Assembly: GCA_029935705.1 (NCBI GenBank)
Contig: JAOZJU010000009.1
Location: forward strand, 1 to 38,198
From: Arcobacteraceae bacterium
GTDB lineage: Bacteria > Campylobacterota > Campylobacteria > Campylobacterales > Arcobacteraceae
Reading direction: 5' to 3'
Length of the DNA stretch: 38,198 bases
Positions 26,396-34,081 of the stretch are shown here, one piece after another. The notes below the pieces were generated by a model, which saw only the letters and a list, made by a program, of their open reading frames with translations, was not told the origin of the DNA and did not search any database. Every line of letters begins with the position of its first letter. Position 1 is the stretch's first letter. The position numbers and the translations under genes were made by a program.

Positions 26396-26425
26396 AGATA
26401 GTTCCAAATTTACAATAGTTAAAAA

Positions 26426-26501
26426 TGGTGGAGCCTATCGGGTTCGAACCGATGACCTTTTCGCTGCCAGCGAAATGCTCTCCCAACTGAGCTAAGACCC
26501 C
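26426..26501 (-). tRNA. tRNA-Ala (anticodon GGC)
   Basis: The minus strand folds as a 76-nt cloverleaf. The acceptor stem is GGGGTCT with AGGCTCC (two G-T pairs), the D arm GCTC/GAGC, the anticodon stem TTTCG/CGAAA with loop CTGGCAG (anticodon GGC) and the T arm ATCGG-TTCGAAC-CCGAT. The 3' ACCA is encoded. GGC reads GCC and GCU alanine codons. Confidence 0.97.
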
Positions 26502-26515
26502 ATTTTTGTGATTCT

Positions 26516-26521
26516 ATTATA
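26516..26521 (-). promoter_or_regulatory. -10 box of the tRNA-Ala promoter
   Basis: TATAAT on the minus strand ends 14 bases before the mature 5' end of the tRNA, giving a short precursor leader. CTTTGT, 17 bases upstream, is a poor -35 match. Confidence 0.6.
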
Positions 26522-26637
26522 CAATATATATCTTAAAAACAAAGATTTTAAAGAGCTGTTTGTTATATATATCCTTTAAAAGCTTATTGTAGTAGTATAT
26601 GGTGGTTTACTTAAGCAAACATTTAGTATCTTTTGGA

Positions 26638-26643
26638 TATAAT
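26638..26643 (+). promoter_or_regulatory. -10 box of the rpsF-ssb-rpsR operon
   Basis: TATAAT follows TTTTGGA. The predicted start near 26650 gives a leader of about 67 nt. No consensus -35 is visible. Confidence 0.6.
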
Positions 26644-26677
26644 CATTGACTTTATTGGCAACTGTAACTGATAAATA

Positions 26678-26709
26678 CCTTGCTGGCACAAGTCGGCAAA
26701 CCCACAAGG
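26678..26709 (+). promoter_or_regulatory. rpsF leader hairpin and possible Shine-Dalgarno sequestration
   Basis: TTGCTGG (26680-26686) pairs with GTCGGCAA-type sequence (26693-26699) to give a seven-pair stem with loop CACAAG. Alternatively CCTTG (26678-26682) can pair with CAAGG (26705-26709), part of the AAGGAG of rpsF. The two folds exclude each other. In other bacteria an S6:S18 complex binds the rpsF leader, so a regulatory switch is a sensible inference here. Confidence 0.45.
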
Positions 26710-26716
26710 AGAACAA

Positions 26717-27199
26717 ATGAACAGAATAAGAAAATATGAGACTATGTTTATAGTAAAATCAACAATTCAACCAGAAGATATTGAGAAACAAATAAACCAA
26801 GTCAAGGAAAATATCACATCAAATGGTGGCACTATAGAAGCTACAGATGATATGGGCTCAAGACAATTGGCATATGAAATAAACAAAGAAAAAAGAGGTT
26901 ATTATTATGTAATATATTTTGAAGCACCTACAAGTTCAATATTGGAGCTTGAAAGACTAAACAACATAAACGAAAATATCCTAAGAACCATCTTTATCAA
27001 ATACGAATCAAACAAAGAGATAGGGCATTGGCAAACTATGGCAGATGCTACAAAAAAGAAAAAAACACAAAAAGAAGAATCAACAACAGATGAAACGACA
27101 ACAGATAAAACTGCTGTTGAAAATTCAAACGACACAACAGCCAAACCAACTACAGATGAACCAGTAGATAAGAGTGCTCAAGAACCAAAAAGCGAATAG
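26717..27199 (+). CDS. rpsF: 30S ribosomal protein S6 with long acidic tail
   Basis: This 160-residue protein has the S6 fold in residues 1-100 ([17 protein letters not shown], then [20 protein letters not shown]). It is followed by a low-complexity tail rich in Thr, Asp, Glu and Lys (about 112-160, [18 protein letters not shown] through QEPKSE). S6 is usually 95-135 residues. AAGGAG lies before the ATG. It is first in the conserved rpsF-ssb-rpsR operon and binds S18, the product of the third gene, on the 30S platform. Confidence 0.95.
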   Translation: MNRIRKYETMFIVKSTIQPEDIEKQINQVKENITSNGGTIEATDDMGSRQLAYEINKEKRGYYYVIYFEAPTSSILELERLNNINENILRTIFIKYESNKEIGHWQTMADATKKKKTQKEESTTDETTTDKTAVENSNDTTAKPTTDEPVDKSAQEPKSE

Positions 27200-27207
27200 G
27201 AGAGATT

Positions 27208-27690
27208 ATGTACAACAAAGTAATCATGATAGGCCACCTTACAAGAGATATAGAACTAAAATATCTTCCAAATGGCACAGCAATAGGAAAAAGTAGTATA
27301 GCAACAAACCATAGCTACAAAACTCAGTCAGGTGAAAAAAAAGATGAGACTTGTTTTTTAGAGTTTGATATATTTGGCAAACCAGCTGAGATTGTTAACC
27401 AGTATGTCAAAAGAGGGCAAAAGATACTCTTAGAAGGAAGGCTTGTGCTTCAACAATGGACTGCTCAAGATGGAAGCAAACGAAGCAAACATAGTTTAAG
27501 AGTTGAGAGTTTTAAGTTTATGGACAACAAAAGTGATAGTGCTCAAAGTGGAAACTATCAAGGTGAAAACCAAAATAGTTATCAAAACAACTACAACAAT
27601 CAATCACCAGCTCCTCAATCAACAACCCAAGCGACACCAGCACAACAAGTGCCGGAAATAAATATCTCAAACGATGAGATACCATTTTAA
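27208..27690 (+). CDS. ssb: single-stranded DNA-binding protein
   Basis: This 160-residue protein coats single-stranded DNA in replication and repair. The OB fold covers residues 1-110 ([59 protein letters not shown]). A Gln/Asn/Pro-rich linker and the acidic tip NDEIPF, the docking site for partner proteins, follow. It lies between rpsF and rpsR, with a GGAG ribosome binding site nine bases after the rpsF stop. Confidence 0.97.
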   Translation: MYNKVIMIGHLTRDIELKYLPNGTAIGKSSIATNHSYKTQSGEKKDETCFLEFDIFGKPAEIVNQYVKRGQKILLEGRLVLQQWTAQDGSKRSKHSLRVESFKFMDNKSDSAQSGNYQGENQNSYQNNYNNQSPAPQSTTQATPAQQVPEINISNDEIPF

Positions 27691-27700
27691 GGATAAAAAT

Positions 27701-27964
27701 ATGATAAGACAAAAAAGAAAATTTGAAAAAAAATATTGTAAATATACAAAAATGAATGTAGAGTTTATTGACTATAAAGATATGGACCTTGTGAAGATAT
27801 CTTTAAGTGAAAGAGGCAAAATTATGCCACGAAGATTGACAGGCACAAACAAAAAAATTCAAGAGATGTTAGAGGTTGCAGTAAAAAGAGCAAGACATAT
27901 GGCACTTATACCATATACTGTTGATACAAGAAACTTAACACTACCTGCATTTGTAAAACTATAG
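27701..27964 (+). CDS. rpsR: 30S ribosomal protein S18
   Basis: This 87-residue protein pairs with S6 on the 30S platform. Characteristic segments are [22 protein letters not shown] (quoted in part as KKYCKYTKM), then [18 protein letters not shown]-like sequence ([18 protein letters not shown]) and [13 protein letters not shown]. The frame is open upstream to an ATG at 27674 in the end of ssb, but AAGGATAAAAAT stands before the ATG at 27701, which gives the normal S18 beginning [11 protein letters not shown]. Confidence 0.96.
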   Translation: MIRQKRKFEKKYCKYTKMNVEFIDYKDMDLVKISLSERGKIMPRRLTGTNKKIQEMLEVAVKRARHMALIPYTVDTRNLTLPAFVKL

Positions 27965-27995
27965 TCAAAAACAGTCTGTGCAAAAGGGATAAACC

Positions 27996-29051
27996 ATAGA
28001 GATACTATCATATTTTTATGGTTTTGACTTTTCTAAGATCGATTTTGTAGAACGGCAAAAAACAATTACAAACAACAAAACCATCCTGTATGGTGCCACA
28101 AAAAGTGGCAAAAGCTATATGCTTTATGATTATCTATCAAGATTCAAATCAAAAGATTATATATATATTGATTTTAACAATCTAAAACTCAAAAACTACG
28201 ACTTTTTTGATCTTATAGATGAGTTTATTGAACAAAACAATATATCTACAATCGCTCTTGACAATTTTATACCCACTTTAAAACTACCAAACTGTCAAAA
28301 TATTCTCATATCTACAAACAGATATTTAGCTATAGAAACTTTTGAAACCATTGAGTTAAACCCTTTGGTATTTAAAGAGTTTTTGCTTTTTGATAGACAT
28401 CAACATATCACAGTGTCGTTTGATTTCTTTTTTAGATATGGCAACTTTGCCTCTACTATATATGAAAATGAGTTTAACAAAAACAACCATCTACAAGCTA
28501 TCTTGTCACAAAGTAGCAAAGATGATACACAGTTACAGATGCTTTTGTCTATATATAAAAATGGCTCACAAGTAAAATCCCAAAGGCAGATATACAATGA
28601 GATAAAAAAAAGCAGTAAAATATCCAAAGATAGGTTTTATCTCTTTTTTGGCGAACTGTTAAAAAACAGACAGATATATCAACTATCAAAACACAACTTT
28701 CCTTATAGTGCAAAAAAACTATACCTATACAACCACAGCTTTATATCATCTATAAATATAAAAAATAGATTTAACCATACTTTTGAAAATATGATATTTT
28801 TGGAATTAAATCAAAAGTTTGACGATATATTTTATAGCAATAAGATTGAGTTTTATATACCAAAAGAGAATTTGATAGTGCTTTGTAGGCCATTTTTCTC
28901 TGCTTCAAATATATTTACAGAGGTTTTGTCATTTATACAAGAGCAAAAGATCAAAAAGGTTATAATAGTTACTATAAATCAACAAGAACAGATATATCTT
29001 GATAATATATTGTGTCAAATTATCCCTTTTTACAAATGGGCAGTATCGTGA
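27996..29051 (+). CDS. P-loop ATPase, AAA_14/DUF4143-like, apparent ATA start
   Basis: The frame encodes about 351 residues. Walker A GATKSGKS lies at residues 34-41 counted from the ATA at 27996, IALDNF is a possible Walker B, and the C-terminal half carries FENMIFLELNQKF and IEFYIPKE, resembling the nuclease-like DUF4143 domain. The first in-frame ATG (28119) falls after the Walker A loop and would destroy the ATPase. Between the upstream in-frame TAA and that ATG there is no ATG, GTG or TTG. AAAAGGGAT sits six bases before ATA-GAG-ATA-CTA, so the start is probably this ATA. The function is unknown; it overlaps rnhB by four bases. Confidence 0.75.
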   Translation: MEILSYFYGFDFSKIDFVERQKTITNNKTILYGATKSGKSYMLYDYLSRFKSKDYIYIDFNNLKLKNYDFFDLIDEFIEQNNISTIALDNFIPTLKLPNCQNILISTNRYLAIETFETIELNPLVFKEFLLFDRHQHITVSFDFFFRYGNFASTIYENEFNKNNHLQAILSQSSKDDTQLQMLLSIYKNGSQVKSQRQIYNEIKKSSKISKDRFYLFFGELLKNRQIYQLSKHNFPYSAKKLYLYNHSFISSINIKNRFNHTFENMIFLELNQKFDDIFYSNKIEFYIPKENLIVLCRPFFSASNIFTEVLSFIQEQKIKKVIIVTINQQEQIYLDNILCQIIPFYKWAVS

Positions 29052-29584
29052 TAAAGCTATGCGGTATAGATGAAGCAGGTAGAGGGCCTTTGTGTGGTCC
29101 TTTGGTAGTTTCTGGTGTAGTGCTTCATAAAAATATAGATGCACTGGATGATTCTAAAAAACTCTCAAGCAAAAAACGAGAAATTTTATTTGAGAAGATT
29201 ATCCAAAATTCTGACTATTTTATATCTTTTAGTTCAAATATAGATATAGATAGATATGGTTTGAGTTTTTGTATCAATCGCTCTATAAGAGAGATCCAAC
29301 AAAATATCCAAGCTACAAGATATTTAATAGATGGCAACACTACATTTAAAGCCACAAATATCTCGTGTGAGATAAAAGCAGACCAAAAATATGCTCAAGT
29401 AATGGCAGCTTCTATTTTAGCAAAAGTAAGTCGCGATAGATATATGATAGAGCAAGCTAAGATATATCCTAAATACAATTTTGACAAACACAAAGGTTAC
29501 CCCACAAAAGAACACAGACAGCTTATACAGTTGTATGGTTTAACTCCAATTCATAGGCGAACTTTTAAAGGCTGCAAAAGCTAA
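29048..29584 (+). CDS. rnhB: ribonuclease HII
   Basis: This 178-residue enzyme cuts at ribonucleotides embedded in DNA. The active-site segment IDEAGRGPLCGPLVVSG starts at residue 6 with D7 and E8, DDSKKL follows, and ASILAKVSRDRYM carries a further conserved aspartate. The GTG at 29048 overlaps the ATPase stop as GTGA and gives the usual short N-terminus MIKLCGIDEAG; an in-frame ATG at 29036 is the alternative, without a better ribosome binding site. RNase HI is encoded at 11955. Confidence 0.93.
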   Translation: MIKLCGIDEAGRGPLCGPLVVSGVVLHKNIDALDDSKKLSSKKREILFEKIIQNSDYFISFSSNIDIDRYGLSFCINRSIREIQQNIQATRYLIDGNTTFKATNISCEIKADQKYAQVMAASILAKVSRDRYMIEQAKIYPKYNFDKHKGYPTKEHRQLIQLYGLTPIHRRTFKGCKS

Positions 29585-29641
29585 ATTTGAAACTTATTCT
29601 TAAAAGAAGCTAAAATTCAGCGACATTTAAGGTTGTTTGGA

Positions 29642-29647
29642 TATAAT
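29642..29647 (+). promoter_or_regulatory. -10 box of rplM-rpsI
   Basis: TATAAT follows TTTGGA, like the rpsF promoter. The predicted start near 29654 leaves a leader of about 12 nt with the AAAAGGACG ribosome binding site. Confidence 0.6.
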
Positions 29648-29665
29648 AAATAAAAGGACGAAAAT

Positions 29666-30088
29666 ATGAAATTCACAAAGATGAAAAACAAAGCAGATAT
29701 CCAAAGAGATTGGGTAGTCATAGATGCAAAGGGAGAGGTGTTTGGTAGAATGATTAGCAAAATAGCGACAATATTAAGAGGGAAAAATAAAGTAGATTTT
29801 ACCCCTACTGTTGATTGTGGTGATTTTGTTGTAGTTATCAATGCTTCACAAGCGGTATTTACAGGAAACAAACTTGAAGCAAAAAACTACTATACTCATT
29901 CGGGTTATTTTGGAAGCACAAAAACTCACAAGATGAAAGATATGCTTGAAAACTCACCAGAGAAGCTCTATATGTTAGCTACTCGAGGAATGTTGCCTAA
30001 AACAAAATTAGGCAAAGAGATTATCAAAAAATTAAAAGTATACAAAGGTGACAAACACCCACATACAGCACAGGTCAAAGGAGAATAG
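29666..30088 (+). CDS. rplM: 50S ribosomal protein L13
   Basis: This 140-residue primary-assembly protein of the large subunit has the typical [15 protein letters not shown]-like start ([16 protein letters not shown]), [24 protein letters not shown] and [20 protein letters not shown] followed by HPHTAQ. It is full length. It leads the conserved rplM-rpsI pair, with two bases between its stop and the rpsI start. Confidence 0.97.
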   Translation: MKFTKMKNKADIQRDWVVIDAKGEVFGRMISKIATILRGKNKVDFTPTVDCGDFVVVINASQAVFTGNKLEAKNYYTHSGYFGSTKTHKMKDMLENSPEKLYMLATRGMLPKTKLGKEIIKKLKVYKGDKHPHTAQVKGE

Positions 30089-30090
30089 AT

Positions 30091-30480
30091 ATGGCAAAAA
30101 TATATGCAACAGGAAGAAGAAAGAGTGCTATAGCAAAAGTATGGTTAGAGGTCGGAAAAGGTGAGATGGATATCAACGGTCTCTCTCTTGATGTATGGCT
30201 TGGTGGTCACGAAGCTATCAAAAAAAGAGTCAAACAACCTCTTGAAGTATCAAAACAGTTAGAATCAGTCAATATAAAAGCTACTACATTAGGTGGCGGA
30301 TACTCAGCTCAAGCAGATGCACTAAGACATGGAATTAGTCGTGCTCTTGTAAATTATGACGAACAGTTTAGAGCAGTGCTTAAGCCATTTGGACTTCTTA
30401 CAAGAGATGCTAGAAGAGTAGAGAGAAAAAAATATGGTAGGAAAAAAGCAAGAAGAAGCGGACAGTTCTCTAAAAGATAA
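30091..30480 (+). CDS. rpsI: 30S ribosomal protein S9
   Basis: This 129-residue small-subunit protein reaches the P site with its C-terminal tail. It has [15 protein letters not shown] at the start, [19 protein letters not shown] in the middle and the conserved end [18 protein letters not shown], with the terminal Lys-Arg. AAAGGAGAATAG overlaps the rplM stop and provides the ribosome binding site. Confidence 0.98.
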   Translation: MAKIYATGRRKSAIAKVWLEVGKGEMDINGLSLDVWLGGHEAIKKRVKQPLEVSKQLESVNIKATTLGGGYSAQADALRHGISRALVNYDEQFRAVLKPFGLLTRDARRVERKKYGRKKARRSGQFSKR

Positions 30481-30562
30481 TTTTAGAGCAACCTCTAAGA
30501 TGACAGATATTATAAACTATCATATGAAGGAAACTTCTATGAATGATATGATTTTTAGGGGT

Positions 30563-30584
30563 AGATAAACTGTGTTTATCTTTT
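30563..30584 (+). terminator. probable terminator after rpsI, overlapping the cmoA stop
   Basis: AGATAAAC (30563-30570), loop TGT, GTTTATCT (30574-30581), followed by three more T. The convergent cmoA gene ends inside the right arm. An earlier stem, TTAGAG/CTCTAA at 30483-30498, has no T-run. Confidence 0.5.
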
Positions 30585-31286
30585 GATAGCTATAAAAGTG
30601 GCAAAGTTTAGCCACTTGAATATGGTCTGACACTCATCAAAACCAGCTTTGGCTATCATATCTTTGTTTTCTTGTTCGCTATATGGCACAAGAACATTTT
30701 CGAGCATCTCTCTTTTTGTTGATATTTCAAAATCACTATATCCTTTGGATTTTTTATATTTGATATATTCATCTATAGATATTTTGTCAAGTTTTTTATC
30801 TGTGTATATGATTTTCTCACTAAATATCAAAACTCCTCCAACTTTTAGTTTGTTGTATATTTTTTGAATCAACTGCTCTCTTTTTAGTGGCCTTATAAAC
30901 TGCAAAATATAGTTTGCAAATATCACCTTAGCACCATCAAAATTTGTATCAAATATATCTTCTGTAATAAATTTTATATCCATATCGTATGCTTTTGCTT
31001 TGTTTGTGGCTATCTTTATCATATCTTTTGAACTATCTACTCCAACTAATATAGCATCTTTTTTGATAGTTTTGTGAAGTTTTATCATAGTTTCGCCAGT
31101 AGAGCATCCAAGATCAAACACCATATCACCTTTTTGGATATAACAAGAAGCGATATTTGTCATCATATTTGTAGTCGATGTGTAGTATGGCACTGATCTT
31201 TTAAGCATATCATCAAATACCGATGCTACAGTATCATCAAACTCAAACTGCTTATCATAAGCTTTTGTAAATACTCTATCTTTCAT
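30576..31286 (-). CDS. cmoA: carboxy-S-adenosyl-L-methionine synthase CmoA
   Basis: This 236-residue Rossmann-fold enzyme turns prephenate and SAM into carboxy-SAM, used by CmoB to modify wobble uridine 34 of some tRNAs to cmo5U. It has MVFDLGCSTGETMI (SAM loop), GVDSSKDMI, ANYILQFI and the KREMLENVLVPYSEQEN region typical of CmoA. No cmoB gene is in the window. It overlaps the acyltransferase gene by 11 bases and is last in the ferredoxin-ppx-lpxL-cmoA run. Confidence 0.92.
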   Translation of the reverse strand: MKDRVFTKAYDKQFEFDDTVASVFDDMLKRSVPYYTSTTNMMTNIASCYIQKGDMVFDLGCSTGETMIKLHKTIKKDAILVGVDSSKDMIKIATNKAKAYDMDIKFITEDIFDTNFDGAKVIFANYILQFIRPLKREQLIQKIYNKLKVGGVLIFSEKIIYTDKKLDKISIDEYIKYKKSKGYSDFEISTKREMLENVLVPYSEQENKDMIAKAGFDECQTIFKWLNFATFIAIKR

Positions 31287-32157
31287 AGATATCTTTATAA
31301 AATATTTTAAATCTTTTGTGTTGCCAAAACCATTGGTCTGGGTGGTTGTATATATAATCGCCCAATATATCTGCTTGTTTTTGAGTTAGTTTTTTTATAT
31401 CATCAAACCCGCTTGGTTCTATAGGCGGAAGAAAGTTTATATTGTATTTTCCAAATGATATATTGTCAAAAAATACAGGTATGATGATAGCATCTGTTTT
31501 TACAGCAAGCCTACTTACACTATCTACCATCAAAGCTCTATGTCCCATAAATTCAACCTCTATACCTTTTGGATTGTTTTGATCTATTGCCAAACCTACG
31601 ATTCTGCCATTTTTCAGGGCTTTCATAAGCCCCATTGCACTGCCATTTTTGTCCAACATTTCACTGTTGTGTTTTGTTCTGTTTTTGATCAAATCTTCAT
31701 TTAGGTATTTGTTGTTCATCTTTCGCCCTACCATTGTAGTGGGTTTGTATTTTAACGATATATACGATGTGATATACTCCCAGTTGCCATAATGAGCAGA
31801 TATCAATATGATTTTGCGATTGTTTTTTATAGCATCGGTCAATATGTGTTCATCCAAAACGGTAACTTTTTTTTCAAGTTCTAGCAGACTCAAAGTAGGA
31901 TTTTGGATAAATTCATATATATTGTAGATCATATTTTTATAACTATTTTTGATTATTTGGTTTTTTCGTTTCTCATTTAAACTATTTTGATATACCAAGT
32001 TTAAGTTAGCTTTAGCATAATATTTATGTTTGGTATCTACTATATATACAAAATATGACAAACCATCTAAAAATATCTTAGCAAAACTGTGTGGCAGTAT
32101 CAAAACAATAGCTTTAAATATCTTATACACAAGATACAATAAAAAATTAACCATCAA
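31276..32157 (-). CDS. lipid A biosynthesis late acyltransferase, LpxL/HtrB family
   Basis: This 293-residue inner-membrane enzyme adds a secondary acyl chain to the lipid A precursor. It has an N-terminal hydrophobic segment, the catalytic HxxxxE motif at H122-E127 (SAHYGNWEY), VGRKMNNKYLNEDLIKNR, VGLAIDQN and the C-terminal HPDQWFWQHKRFK, all typical of the LpxL/LpxM family. Which family member cannot be settled by eye. It overlaps both neighbours by 11 bases. Confidence 0.9.
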   Translation of the reverse strand: MMVNFLLYLVYKIFKAIVLILPHSFAKIFLDGLSYFVYIVDTKHKYYAKANLNLVYQNSLNEKRKNQIIKNSYKNMIYNIYEFIQNPTLSLLELEKKVTVLDEHILTDAIKNNRKIILISAHYGNWEYITSYISLKYKPTTMVGRKMNNKYLNEDLIKNRTKHNSEMLDKNGSAMGLMKALKNGRIVGLAIDQNNPKGIEVEFMGHRALMVDSVSRLAVKTDAIIIPVFFDNISFGKYNINFLPPIEPSGFDDIKKLTQKQADILGDYIYNHPDQWFWQHKRFKIFYKDIYER

Positions 32158-33631
32158 AAGCCTCGTAAACTATCTTGATATCTTTATCTATCTTCTGTAT
32201 CTCATCTTTAGTTGTAGAGGAGTAGTTGTCTGTTTGGATATTTAACAAACCGTTTGTTTTGTTAAACTTGAATTTGTGTTTTTGTTTGTTTAGTCTTTGT
32301 GATAAAACAATTGCAAGTTTTAAAATAAAAACTAATTTTATTATGGTTTTCAATTTTGGCAAAAGTTTTTTGTATTTTAAAATATGTCTTTTTTTAACTC
32401 TTTTTTTTGTGGTAAGCTTGATAATAGTTGCTATTAGTATCCTGTTTTTATGACAAAATCCATAATCAAGCCCATAAAGTATAAAATCACTCGAGAGTTT
32501 TTGGTTGTTGTGGAAGTTTAACATCTGCCCTATTTTATGCAAAGTTGAAGCTGTTTTGAGTATATCTTTGTATTTTGCTTTTAGTTTAAGATATGAAGCT
32601 AACTCATCAAAAATATCATTTGAAAGTTTTGCTGTATATCTTGTGTTGTTGTTTTTGTTTCCAAATCTATCCATAAGAGATCTTTGGCTTATGTTAAAAT
32701 TTGCTGGAAATTTGTGATTTTGTGTCCTTAATATATCGCATAGATACACCCCTTCTCTTACTCCTACTTGAGAGGTTATCACCTGTTTGACTTTAAAATA
32801 TTCTAATATAGTTTTGAGTATAAAACAGCCCGCTTTAATAGTATCATACCTATCCTCTTTGATACCCATTTTGTTCAGATCGCTGTTGTTTTTGGCATTT
32901 AATATATTTTCAAATATATATTTTTGTTTTGCTACTTTATAAGAAAATCCATGAACTATATCAAGTGGATAGTTGCTTTGTTTTATAATTGCAGTGCTAA
33001 TAGCCCTAGCAGAACCGCCCAATACCACTGCTTTTCGCAAAAAGAGTGATATATCTGGTATAGTTACTTTTTTTAGCTCTTCAAAAATATGATTTTTTGC
33101 TTCAGCTACATTTTGCTTGTCAAAATATAGCTCTTTTAGTCGAACTGTTCCTATATCAAATGAAAAATTTTCTATATTTTTGCCATCTTTGACAAATGCT
33201 ATTTCAGTGCTACCTCCACCTATATCAATAGTAAAAAAATCTTTAGTATGTAGTAGATTTGATACTGCTACTTGACCATAATATGCCTCTTTTTGACCAT
33301 CTATCACTCTTATGTTTAAATTTAGTTTTTTTTTGATTTTATTTATAAATTCATTTTTATTTGGAGCATCTCTTAGTGCAGATGTAGCAACAAGGAGTAT
33401 CTTTTTTGATTTTAGGTTGTTTGATATTTGCTTAAATGATTTGATAGCTTCATAAGCTTTTTCCATAGGTTCTTTTTGAAGTTTGCCATCTTTTTTATAA
33501 CCACCTTTGCCTATTTGTATCTTGTATTTTGTTTCATTTATCAAAAAAAAGCCAAATCTACTGGACTTTTCAAATATAACCATTCTTATAGAGTTTGAAC
33601 CAATATCGATTATGGAGGTGATTTTTGCCAT
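32147..33631 (-). CDS. ppx: exopolyphosphatase / guanosine pentaphosphatase, Ppx/GppA family
   Basis: This 494-residue enzyme belongs to the ASKHA phosphatases that degrade polyphosphate or pppGpp. Motifs are IDIGSNSIRMVIFE (phosphate 1, from residue 8), ATSALRDAPN, TIDIGGGSTEIAFV (phosphate 2) and FDIGTVRLKELY, with VLGGSARAIS further on. An HD-like helical domain with TLHKIGQML follows. Ppx and GppA activities cannot be separated from sequence. Its ATG directly abuts the ferredoxin stop (TAGATG). Confidence 0.92.
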   Translation of the reverse strand: MAKITSIIDIGSNSIRMVIFEKSSRFGFFLINETKYKIQIGKGGYKKDGKLQKEPMEKAYEAIKSFKQISNNLKSKKILLVATSALRDAPNKNEFINKIKKKLNLNIRVIDGQKEAYYGQVAVSNLLHTKDFFTIDIGGGSTEIAFVKDGKNIENFSFDIGTVRLKELYFDKQNVAEAKNHIFEELKKVTIPDISLFLRKAVVLGGSARAISTAIIKQSNYPLDIVHGFSYKVAKQKYIFENILNAKNNSDLNKMGIKEDRYDTIKAGCFILKTILEYFKVKQVITSQVGVREGVYLCDILRTQNHKFPANFNISQRSLMDRFGNKNNNTRYTAKLSNDIFDELASYLKLKAKYKDILKTASTLHKIGQMLNFHNNQKLSSDFILYGLDYGFCHKNRILIATIIKLTTKKRVKKRHILKYKKLLPKLKTIIKLVFILKLAIVLSQRLNKQKHKFKFNKTNGLLNIQTDNYSSTTKDEIQKIDKDIKIVYEAFDG

Positions 33632-33932
<301 letters not shown>

Positions 33933-33949
33933 AAAACTATCTTAATCTA

Positions 33950-34078
33950 TCAAGAAAATAGCTCTTTTATACCAAAAAAAGCAAAAAGAACCAAAAGAAG
34001 CTTAACTATCCAGTGCAATATATATAAAACTAAAGTTGCAGTTACTATTTTTTTGATTTTTTTTAATATATTTTGCAA
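33950..34078 (-). CDS. candidate small hydrophobic membrane protein, 42 residues
   Basis: Starting from a TTG three bases after the murC stop, the minus strand encodes a basic N-terminus (MQNILKKIKKIV) and then about 25 hydrophobic residues (TATLVLYILHWIVKLLLVLF, then AFFGIKELFS) before a TGA. This looks like a single-pass membrane peptide. There is no Shine-Dalgarno sequence, so translation would depend on reinitiation after murC. AT-rich DNA produces hydrophobic frames by chance, and that is the main reason for caution. Confidence 0.4.
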   Translation of the reverse strand: MQNILKKIKKIVTATLVLYILHWIVKLLLVLFAFFGIKELFS

Positions 34079-34081
34079 CTT

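Noticed and set aside
26426-26716. Integrated element at the tRNA gene
   Set aside because: The genes on both sides are ordinary chromosomal genes (peptide transporter, rpsF operon), and no integrase or duplicated tRNA end is seen.
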